From the NCBI GenBank assembly GCA_013180625.2, contig SNVD02009890.1:248001-312000 (forward strand): a DNA stretch of 64,000 nt, given 5' to 3'. Below, piece after piece: positions 37,279-48,005 of the stretch (within the stretch, counting starts at the first letter, position 1; every line of letters begins with the position of its first letter). A program made the position numbers and the translations under genes. Source of the stretch: Boswellia sacra (lineage: Eukaryota > Streptophyta > Magnoliopsida > Sapindales > Burseraceae). The notes under the pieces are model-generated. The model was not told the origin of the DNA. It made no database searches and saw nothing but the letters and a program-made list of their open reading frames with translations.

Positions 37279-38880
37279 ATAGTGGATGCTCAAGGCATAT
37301 GACCGGAGATGCCTCCAAGTTCTCAAGATTAATCATGAAGAAATGAGGATATGTGACCTTCGATGATAATGCCAAAGGAAGGGTAATCGAATATGGTGAT
37401 ATTGGTAATCCTTCTTCACTTATTATTGAAAATATTTTGCTTGTTAATGGTTTGAAACATGATTTGATTAGCATTAGTTATTTGTGTGATAAGGGATAGT
37501 TTGTTACTTTTGAGCATAATAGATGTGTAATTAAGGATATTAGTAACAATAAGACATTATTTATTGGTAATAGATGTGGTAATATTTATACAATTGATAT
37601 TGATATTAATGATCATGTAGAAAAGTATTTCATTGCTAATCATGATGCTTGATTATGGCATAGAAGGTTAGGTCATGCTAGCATGGACACAATTTCAAAA
37701 ATTTATAAACATGATTTAGTTGATGGTCTTCCAAAAATAAAATTTGAAAAGGATAAGATTTGTGATGCTTGTCAATTTGGAAAACAAGTAAGAACTTCTT
37801 TTAAACAAAAGAAATTATTTCAACAAACAAACTTCTTCAATTACTTCATTTGGATTTATTTGGACCATCAAGAACTCAAAGCCTTGGTAGAAAGTATTAT
37901 GTTTTTGTTATTGTGGATGATTATTCAAAATTCACTTGGGTGTTATTCTTGAAAACTAAAAATGAGGCCACACAAACTTTTTCAAAATTTGCAAAAAGAG
38001 TCCAAAATCAAAAAGGGTATTCTATTGTGTCCATTAGGAGTGATCATGGTGGTGAAGTACACAATGTTGCATTTGAAAATCTTTGTGATGAAAATGGTTT
38101 TGAACATAATTTTTTCGCACCTAGAACTCCACAATAAAATGGTGTTGTCGAGAGGAAAAATAAGACTATCCAAGAAATGGCTAGAACCATGTTATTTGAA
38201 AATAATTTGCCAAAATATTTTGGGCCGAAGCCGTTAATACCACATGCTTTATAATCAATAGAGTCCATATTAGAGCTTTAATAAAGAAAACTCCTTATGA
38301 ACTTTGGAAATGAAGAAAACCCAACATTGGATTTTTTTTAAGGTTTTTGGATGTAAATGTTTTATTTTAAACACCAAGAATAACCTTGGAAAATTTGATG
38401 CAAAAGCCGATGTTGAAATTTTTGTTGGCTACTCCAACCATAGTAAAGCATATAGAGTTTTTAACAAAAAGACTCTTACTATTGAAGAATCTATGCATGT
38501 TGAATTTGATGAAACTAATGTGATTTCTTCAAAGAATTTAGATAATGATATTGTTGAGGTAGAAAAGCAAATCAAGGAATCAAGGCTTGATGAAAATAGT
38601 CAAGATAAATTACAACTTCAACAAGAAAAGCTTGAGGAAGTAATTGATTCTTCCCAAGAATTATCAAAGGAATGGAGGTACGCAAAAGCTCACCCTAAAA
38701 GGTCTCATTATTGGTGAACCATCACAAGGTATGAGAACTAGATCTTCTTTTAGGAACTTTTGTAATCATTTTATATTTGTCTCTCAATTTGAACCAAAAT
38801 CTTTTAAAGAAGCAAAAAATGAGAAAAATTGGATTTTGGCTATGCAAGAAGAATTGAACCAATTTGAGAGAAATAAAGTT
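37279..38880 (+). pseudogene. copia pol remnant: protease edge, integrase, start of RT
   Basis: Broken frames cover a GAG-pre-integrase zinc region (HRRLGHASMDTISK, then CDACQFGK, about 37650-37800). The integrase core follows, with acidic residues in DLFGPSRTQ, IRSDHGGEVHN and VVERKNK (about 37850-38160), and then the copia C-terminal stretch KVFGCKCFI and IFVGYSNHSKAYRVFN (38336-38470). The last recognisable part is the beginning of reverse transcriptase (KNEKNWILAMQEELNQFERN, ending about 38880). Stops and frameshifts occur near 37278, 37652, 37950 and 38137. Nothing of the RT catalytic YVDD region or RNase H follows. Confidence 0.88.
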
Positions 38881-38883
38881 TGA

Positions 38884-39217
38884 GAATTAGTCTCTACACC
38901 CACATATGACTAAACCCCTTAGTCAAGATAGGTTTTGCATAATTAGAAGAGAATTAGGCATGTTGGATATGTCTTAATTTTGCTTTCATATGATAATCTT
39001 TAAATGGTAGCATATATTAAAGGGGAGAATATATTTAGGGGGAGTAATTAATTTGACTACATCTTTTTGATGATAACAAAAGGGCGAGAAATAGTTGGAT
39101 TGCTTATATTCATAACAAGTGTCATCCTTTTGCTTATTCTTGATTTTATTTTCATTCTTTATTTTAGATATTATTTGAAAGCAATCAATGGTTTGTCATC
39201 ATCAAAAAGGGGAAGAT
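38884..39217 (+). other. 3' internal non-coding region and polypurine tract of the copia element
   Basis: AT-rich, with purine tracts at about 39031-39046 and 39204-39216, the latter abutting the 3' LTR. Multiple purine tracts before the 3' LTR are usual in Sireviruses. Confidence 0.7.
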
Positions 39218-40349
39218 TGTTAGCCCTACGGCTACATGATAATTTTGATGATAACAATACACATTGATTCATTATGATTTACTAACATGTTTATTTATGT
39301 GCAAGAGTAATATCATTGAAATAATTGTAAAATCAAGAAGAAGCTTATTAAAATGAAGTGTTAAAGCTAAGGAGAAGACTACATGTTAAAGGCACCAAAG
39401 TTTAAGAACAAGGTTTGATTCAAGGAATGTGATACATGAGCAATGTTCAATCAATTGGTCATATATTTCTCTACAGATATCCAAATGATATGATTCTTGA
39501 GCCTTTGGAAAGCTTACTCAATTTATAACATTTCATATGTTTTAAAGAAATTTAAATTTCAAGTGTAAGGTTGTCCAAATCATCATGCAAGTTAAAAGAG
39601 CAAGAGAAGCATCTATCAAGCAAAAAAGAAGAGAAATATCAAGTCTAGAGAGCTTTTATATTCTTTATCTACTCTTTGAAGAGAGTTGTACTTTTGTTGT
39701 AAAAATTATCCTTGTTCTTGTATCATGGTGAAAGTGAGATATTCTTGTAAAGGATAATAGTTATCCATAAGAGAACTTTTGTTGTGTGTTATCAAGAGTT
39801 GAAGGAAGTTTCCTTGGTGAGGTTGTTCATCAAGAAGAACTCTTGGTGTGGTGTTATCAAGAGTTAAAGAAAGTTGCCTTGGTGAGGTTGTTCATCAAGA
39901 AGAACTCTTGGTGTGGTGTATCAAGAGTTGAAGGAAGTTGCCTTGGTGAGGTTGTTCATCAAGAAGAACTCTTGGTGTGGTGTTATCAAGGGTTGAACGA
40001 AAAAGTATTGGTGAGATTGTTCATCAAGCAAGTTGTAAAGATTTCTACAACTTAGTGGAAAGCTTAGCTCGTGGAGCTAGGAGCCCTTGGACGTAGGCAA
40101 GGTTTGCCGAACCACGTAAATTGAGTTTGCACTCTCTCTATCCCTATCTCTTTATATTTACTTGCATTTGTGATTGTTCTTTGTTGTCATTCTCTTGATT
40201 GCATTCTATTTTCATCTTCTTCACCTTTGTTCTCAAAGAAAGATTTAAATAATTTTGATCTTTCAAGAAAAGTTTTCTAAATCCGTTTTTATAAATAAAA
40301 ACCCAATTCACCCCCCCCCCCCTCTTGGGTTGCCATACCTAGGTCAACA
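39218..40349 (+). repeat. 3' LTR (1132 bp)
   Basis: Partner of 34633-35818. It has four, not five, copies of the 65-bp unit, a longer poly-C run (about 40309-40322) and a few extra bases near the 3' end. Confidence 0.93.
39794..40039 (+). repeat. 65-bp minisatellite in the 3' LTR, four copies
   Basis: Core starts at 39816, 39881, 39945 and 40010, the same period as in the 5' LTR but one unit fewer. Confidence 0.92.
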
Positions 40350-41076
40350 CCGACATCTTTCTTTGCCATCTGTAATCTCCCCTCTCGCTTTGATTTCTTG
40401 AGTTCTAATGTGTGGGTTTTGTGGATCTTCTAAGATATAAACGATCTATTTGTTTGGATCATATTTAATAATTAAATGGTAGGGTTGTAAATTGATGTAT
40501 AGATTACCAAAAAAAAGGGTTGATTTGTGGAGTCTGAGCATTAACACTCAACACAAATATGTCAAGAGGGAGGTTATTAAGGATTTTAATTGTTAAAACT
40601 GTTTGGTGTTAATTAATAGTAGTATTGTTAGGTTATTACTGCCGAATTACTAGTTTATATTTTTTTTTTCAATTTTTTAAGTAAAAACCAGTAACTTAAA
40701 GAAAAATGGTGGTAATGATGGAGATCTGTTGTGTTATAGTTTTTTAAATTCTTTTAAACAAAACTATAGTTAAAGAAAAGTCTTTTATGATGTAGTTAAC
40801 ATGCTCCTGGGTTTATGTTGAACTGGGATACTAGTGTACTAATTCTTAAAAAAAAAAAGATTAAATTTTTTATTCATTTTTAATAAATTTTAATTTTTAT
40901 ATTATGTTCACATGAGAGAAGAGAGAAGGGGATACAATTGCGCCTTTGCATACGATATTTTGAGTTAGGTTACAGATTCATTGATTGTTCTCTAAATTGG
41001 GGGTGGCAGTGTTACAAACAAAACAGCGGGGTTGGCGATAATTTTGAGATCGAACGGGGCCGTCACGTAGTTTCCC

Positions 41077-44000
41077 TTTAGAAGGAACTTTAGCACGAGG
41101 TTGTTTGTCTTTGAACGCGTCTCTTGCTGTCTTCCAATTATAGTTCGAAATATTAATTATCGCTTTGTTCTTTTTAAATAATTAATTAATCACTTTATTA
41201 ACCATAATCAAATTATTTTTTAGTATGATATCACATATAGCTTGTTTCAATTTGACAAAATTTTGGTTGTATCATTAATCGAAGCAAATTATTATTATGT
41301 GATTGGTATTTGTACAAATAAAACAAAATATCAAGGTTGAGGGGATTTTTTTGAGTATCAATAAACTTTTTCTTTTCTGTGATAAAAATTTTACCTAACC
41401 AAATTCAATATAATATAATCTTAATTCTTTTAGTGCAGATGCAAACTCAACATCTTAACTCTGACGCTTTATGAAATAATTTTTCAAAAAATAGGTTTTA
41501 TTATTTCATACTTAAAAGAAAAAACAACCCTAATAGTGTTGAAGTAAATCTAAAATTATGAAAGAATTAAAAATCCTTTAAATGACTAAAAAGCAACAAT
41601 TGGTCAGGACACTACATTACATTTAAGGGAGACGATTCAATTATGGCATCAATATCAGCTTCAATGGGTCGTCCCTCCAACTCCGGGAGACTACAAAGCT
41701 TTTGACATGTGCACCAGCATCAGTGGGCTAGTGCAATGTCCAACGCTCAGCAGAATCACGGTCTGATCTGCTGCTGATAAATCCAGACTCCTAATATGCT
41801 AGGAAGAAACGTAAAGGAGAAACCATTGAGGACCAAAGGTGGGTCCAGAACTAAGCCCACCCATTAGACTATGGATACTTAAAAGCCCATTGATCTTGAG
41901 GCCGAAGTTGGAAGTGAAGTCGACCCAAGTTCATCGGGACATGAAAATGGGGCATTTGCCACTTTCATTAATATTGGACTCTAGTTTGTCTACCGATAGG
42001 AGGTCCAGGTTGGCTGGGTTCAATAACAAAACTTGAATGTGAACTCAGAGTTTATAATTCGACGCGGTTGGCAAAGAGCGCCACCGAGAAAAATAAAAAA
42101 AGAATGAACTCTTCACTTCATATATACAATGAAAACCGATATAATTTTTGGAGATTTAAAAAAAAAAAAGAAAAAAGAACTAGATGAGATTATCCCTACC
42201 TTTCAAATATCTGGAATGAAATTGGATAGAATTCCACCTAAAATTCCAATGTCAACAGAGATTAGGTTCTAGAGCAAATTTAGTAACACTTGTAATTAAA
42301 TTAATTAATATCAGACGGCTTCGTTCTAATCCAGGGGGCAATGCAAAGATACGGCATAAGTTGACCACACCACGATTACCCATGCGCGGTCTCACGTCTC
42401 CCAACTCACGTGAGGCTTGGTCAACTTTGTGAAACATTACATTAATGACTGCCCATTAGCTTTGACTTTCCCCCGAGTAAAACTTGTGTCTGACTTGCTA
42501 ACCTTTCTTCATCTCTTATTGGAAACCTTCGGCAAAGCTGATCATGAGACTCATTTCGAAACACATTCATACAAGTTACGTTTGTTCATTTATGGAATTT
42601 TAACGAGCCCATTTTGTTTGTTTTTCTTCTCTCGATAAGAGATGCTCAATAATCAACTTTTTTGAATATAAATAATTACTTTAAAGCTTTATATATATCC
42701 ATCCTTTACCACCTAATAATGAGCTTAATTTTATAATAAAATTAAATATGAGTAGATAAGGACTCTGTGAAGCATTATACATAAATAGGCAATATAATAA
42801 CACTTCTGATATGATTTATCGCTTACTTTAATCATTCTATTAGCGAATAATCTTAGTCATGGAAGTAATTAAATAATATTTATTGGTGAACCGACAAGCA
42901 AGCAACTAAACAAGAGCATGAATAGCGTGTGTAGAGGTGGCTTTAATTTATTTATAGGTTTTGAAACTTGAGATCACCATAAGAAAAATAATGATGAAGA
43001 AAGGTTTGTTAACTAAAAATAAAATAAATTTTTTGTTGGATAGTGGTAGCTTAGACAGTTTAAAAAATCACCTACAACATACAATGTAAAGCAAAATGGG
43101 TTGCAACGTTCACATTGAGAGATGGGTTCAATTAGGTTAAACTATTGCCAAATGAATAAATTATGAGGTTGGGTTCAACTTAATCCATAATAGTGGCGGG
43201 ACTTTAACCAACAAGATGTCTCCAATGCTACGTATATAGAGAGAGCTAGAACAAAAGTATGTTTCAGCTCCTTTAAGTGCTTTTTTTACTTTAAGTGATT
43301 AATATTATTTGTTGCTGGGTTTAAACTTTGAAACATGTTTCCTGCAGCCATTTATGATTTATCGACAATTACATATATAATTATAATTATAGAGATGCAT
43401 GCACATTGGCTTAACAAGTCATTCACCCACTTGTGTGATGGGGCTTTGGCCTGAGTTTAAACAATATTTAGTGTGGAGAAATCAAAATGAAAAACAAGTT
43501 GTTCACCATTATCATTTCAAGCATCCTTTTAACTAATTTGTCTAATAAAAAATACTTGCATTATCACATATAGAAAAGATGTTGCATGCTTTTAATAGAC
43601 ACCAATACTCTATTCTCTGGTCAACAAAAAGAATAAACTTTTCAGAGTTCGAATTGATATATATCATGAATAAGCATGAATGTTAATTAAAAGATAAAAA
43701 TTCCAGATTGAGTCCAAGCTTGCGGATCGAATTTGTCTCATTTAAACTTATAAATCAAACTACATTAATGTAGGATGAATTTGACCCTTATTTCTTTAAC
43801 CTTTTTCTAGTTATGCTTTTAATTGTTTTAAGATTCAATTAATGACATATCATCATAGTTTTATAATCGTGGGAATTCAGTTTTATTCTGTGGAGTAATG
43901 GGGTTAGATTGACTAGTTTCGTATAAGCAAATTAAGAGGCTCTCGTTTTCTTATTAAAAGTTTTTGGATGAACTAAAAAAAAAAATCCTGTAAATTTGAT

Positions 44001-46600
44001 TTGAATTTTTTTGATTTGGAAGTTAATCCATGTTCGAATGGTAAATTCGTACAGGAGTTAGTTATAGATCATATTCAAATCGTAATTTCTGAGACTATAA
44101 TTTTTTCTTATAGATAGATAAAATCAAGTTTCGTTCATATTCATTTTTTCCTGTCTCCTCGATCGTAAATGGAGCAATGATTATGCTTTGATCTTTGTGT
44201 ATATATGAAAGGTTGATTAAATAACTTGAATATGCTTCTATGATTTTTTTTTAATAAGGTAAAAATAATGTGAAATTAATAATACTATGTGCTTCTACGA
44301 TTTTTTTTAATAAGGTACAAATGATGTAAAATTAATAAGTACTATACATATATATAATGGTGAAATATTTTGTGATTCTCTCATCTCATTTATTCATAAT
44401 TTTCTTTATCTACTTATAATTATTATTAGATTGGATATATAACCATATTTGTGCGTATTATATTAGCTAGGTGGAAGACACCATTAACAAATTCGGGATT
44501 AATAAAATCCAAAAGCATTACAACTTACAAACAAGCAATTTTCACAAAAGAGATTGAAAAATGAAGCAGAGTGATATTAATATAATCTCACATTAGAAAG
44601 CTCAAATCCGGCTTAAACTATGCGAAATTAATATATTCTTTCTTCCTATTCCCTCGTGGAAATTAAAGATACAACTCCAACCTAATTTTCTAAATATCTA
44701 AAAATATCATCATTGTCACAAAGCTTTCTTGATTCCTTCTTGTTGAATTTGTTAGATTGACTTTTGCGTAGTCATTGGAGTCCCATTGATTCAACTTTGT
44801 TAAAACCCTTCTTAAGAAATCAAAAACTAAGCCAAATTAGTCTTCATTAATATCTAAAACAAGATGGAATTTTACTTGCCTAGCCGTAAAATAATCTTCT
44901 TCTAACATCGACCCCCTCGAAAATGCACCAAGTGGCTTTAGTTAAATCAACGAATATTGAATGTAACATCACATAATCTGACAAATGGCAACAGGTAACG
45001 AAGATTGGAATAATAAGTCAAGTCAGTTCGTGTAAAGAATAGAAAATATTAAAGGTAATTAATCGTGGCACAAATGGGGGATGAGAAGTAGCATATTTTC
45101 GGAAGTAACACGAGATCACTTGTTGAATAAAGCAAAAAGTAGAGAGCAAAATAGTATTAATAAATCAATATTAGACAAGTCCTTTTCGAGCGTGGACTTG
45201 ATCTTTAAATTAAGATGTGCCATTGAATCTGGACTAAAACAACTTGATAATTTTTCTCAATATTATTTATTTCACGCTATGTATCACAATGCAAGCTATA
45301 ACCTTTGATATGTTCTTTTCGTTGCCACTGTTGTTATTTATCCATTACTATCATCATCATCATCATAATCGTCATCTTTATACTCATTTCATCGTCATCT
45401 TAGCTATCATGTATAATGCTCTCACTCCCATCCAATATTCGTAAATCTCTTTTACTTCCCGTTCGCGACAGTTAATTAAATATAAGAGTAATTGGTGATT
45501 AAATCCAGTCAAAGTGAAAACGCTTCATTAATAATTATGATAGTTCCATAAAGTTTGAAAACGAAATAGATTTTCAGAAACAAAAACAATTAAAAAAAAT
45601 GTTATCATGATTATAATGTTGTAGTCCGATTAAATCCAGTTAAGAGAGAGGAGAAAAAATGCACTATCAAATGGCAGATGGCAGATTGATGAAATTGGTC
45701 CCCCCACAGATGTGAAGGTGGCGTTGGGGCAATGGATCTGGCTTTAATAAATAAGATTTGTAACAAATTGGTCAATTTGCTTTACAAAAACGTAACTATG
45801 GGCGGTTAACTAATCGATCAAATTCGTATATCGTTTAGTTGTGATTCTTCCTCTAACACTTAAGAATTTTAGAAGCTCAAATTATACAGTACGTATATAA
45901 ACTCAACCAACACTAACCTATCTGCCTATCTTATTGGCTTCACAAACATTAATTTCCACTAGCATGCATCAAGCCGCTAGCTACCAAATTGACATGACAA
46001 CATGTACCCATAACCAACCTAGCTAGCTAGACGCTAGCTACTTAAGTGGGCTAACTAGCTAGCTAGCGAATGCTACTTGTAATTGAAAATAATCCAACTA
46101 AATATGTATTATACTTCAATTATTGTCCTTATTTATCTATAATATTATACTATAACACAGGTGTTAAGAGGCAATCTCGGATTGAGTGGTTTAATGGATT
46201 GGAATAAGGGTTATAGAGATTGATTTGATTGAATCATTGTGAATAGTGATAAGCGAGGATGACTGGATGAGGGGATTTCAATTTTGAAATTTATAGCATC
46301 TACCACTTAGATAAGAGTTCAAAATTGATATTTACGTCTAATAACAAGAACTACTTAATAATTTCACAATTATGTGAAGAATGTTATATTTAATGCACTT
46401 TTTTGGTATTAATCGATAAATACGAAATGGGTATTAAAATTTAAAAAAAAAATTGTGCAAAAGGTTGAATAGTAATCAAGCCCATCCTATGAAATTGAAT
46501 ATGAAGAATAAGCATTGGACTATATATCAAATTCAAAAGGAATGATAACCCTACACAAAGACCCCAACTATTCCTTGGAAGGTCACTATAACCCAAAGTG
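41077..46600. other. gene-poor AT-rich spacer
   Basis: No gene recognised. The segment 41620-42060 is less AT-rich but has no convincing frame. A short tandem duplication lies at 44234-44343. Short frames here have no motif. Confidence 0.5.
44234..44343. repeat. tandem duplication, about 55-bp unit
   Basis: TGCTTCTATGATTTTTTTTT and a near copy TGCTTCTACGATTTTTTTTA, each followed by AATAAGGTA and then an ATTAATA tail, occur back to back. Confidence 0.7.
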
Positions 46601-46820
46601 GGGGTTTGCTAACATTCCAAAATATTTGGTCCCCTCATGACTACCAATAAACATGTGTCAAGACACGGAGCCGACGACCCAACACGTGGTGCCGCCACAT
46701 CATCCAGCGTATCCGATCTCCACCACCACCAACAGTGTGAACTCAAGACCAAAGGTCGACAGTATTGAAGCGCAGTCCTCGGTTGAACAATCAAATCAGA
46801 AATTATTAAACTAAGTAAAA
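46601..46820. promoter_or_regulatory. GC-richer island with ACGTG and DRE-like motifs
   Basis: In an AT-rich desert this stretch contains GCCGAC at 46670-46675 (DRE/CRT core) and CACGTG at 46683-46688, 8 bases apart. No gene start was recognised on either side within 2 kb. Regulatory function is a guess from motifs. Confidence 0.25.
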
Positions 46821-47937
46821 ATAACAATAATCAAACCTTAACTTGCTTAGTGGTGCAAACACGATATATAGTTTAAAAGAAAATGATGATGTCAATGTGG
46901 CTCACGATATATAGTTAAAAGAAGATAATGTCGTCAATGAGGCTCTATAGACTCTAATTTTATATAAATTAAATTGAACTAATGAGAGCTATAAAAGCTG
47001 CAGAGTTAGAAACCAACATAATTACGTACACTTAATAAAAATGGGAAAGGCTACAGGGAACACAACTCGCATACTTTAATCTCAAAACTTAAAACTTTCA
47101 TTTTTGAATGCAGGCGTGCGTGTAATAGATGAGAAATTAGTGCTCGTCTTTATCTTTGGCGGCTTTCTTCATTTTTTCTGCTATTAATTAATTAATCCTT
47201 GTATATATATTAATATATATTTTGGTTTATTATTGACTTTCTTTTCTTTTTCTTTCTGTTAACATCTTGTCACATGAGAAAATAAATCTGTGGTTGTATA
47301 TATAGTTGCATATTACTTCATGATTGTAGTATTTTTTTTCTCCGTTTTATAAAAGATAAAAGAGAAGTTCACTATCAAAACTGACATGTGAAAGGAGCGT
47401 ATTGAAAACAAAATAAACTATGTAAATTTTATTCTCTCTCGCTTAGTTGCGCCCATAGAAATTAAACTTATGATCCGTACTGATATATATTCAATAAAAA
47501 TAAGCTTAAAATATTAAGTGGGAATATGTGTTATAGCTAGCTAGGGACAGCTAGGAACTATAAGCCAGACCGAGCCAGAAAAGAAAACCTCGAAAGCCAT
47601 TTATGTGGAAAGCCAATAGCATGAGCTTACATAATCAAACTGGGAAACTCTCAGATATACGCATACACATACGATATACATATTCGTAGCAATTATGTAT
47701 GAGTTTAAAAGTGAAGTAAAGTTAGCTAGGGTTAGCAGATTTCGTTGCTAGCTGGATAAAAAGAGATGGAATTAATAATGAAAGTCGAAAGATGGGCTCT
47801 ACCAGCTGGGTAATATACTATATAAAAATGATACGAGTCCTATGTGTATGTCTATTTCATGGCATTCTCACAACCTTTTTCTACCTTGTTTTTGATGGAT
47901 GTGCAAACACCACGTAAGGAGATACAATGGACGGATG

Positions 47938-47941
<4 letters not shown>

Positions 47942-47991
<50 letters not shown>

Positions 47992-48005
47992 CTCTCTCTC
48001 TCTCT
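47942..48005. repeat. (AT)n(CT)n compound microsatellite
   Basis: About 22 AT units followed directly by about 9 CT units. Confidence 0.9.

Larger units (their letters stand above)
34633..40349 (+). mobile_element. SIRE-type Ty1/copia LTR retrotransposon, defective
   Basis: Two LTRs (34633-35818 and 39218-40349) flank 3.4 kb. Both LTRs begin TGTTAGC and end GGTCAACA. Perfect 5-bp target duplications CCGAC lie at 34628-34632 and 40350-40354. A tRNA-Met primer site follows the 5' LTR and a purine tract precedes the 3' LTR. The sequence TTTGTCATCATCAAAAAGGG before the 3' LTR and the Gag start point to the SIRE (Sirevirus) lineage. Gag, GAG-pre-integrase and integrase parts remain, with many stops and frameshifts. 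Only the first residues of reverse transcriptase are present, and the rest of RT and RNase H is missing. Confidence 0.95.
34283..41076. mobile_element. Mutator-like non-autonomous element, split by a copia insertion
   Basis: Inverted ends face each other at 34283-34368 and 40992-41076. Their inner 37 bases, containing GTAACACTGCCACCCCCAAT, match at 35 of 37; the outer halves, starting GGGAAA, are more diverged. Removing the copia element and one target copy leaves about 1.07 kb. Flanks TTACAAGAA and TTAGAAGGA agree at 7 of 9 bases, which fits a decayed 9-bp duplication. No transposase frame is visible; the inside is pyrimidine-rich on the left (34470-34630) and AT-rich on the right. Confidence 0.7.

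Noticed and set aside
35209..40039. Regular direct repeats considered as a CRISPR-like array
   Set aside because: The 65-bp units are contiguous with no unique spacers, and the genome is a plant's; this is an LTR minisatellite.
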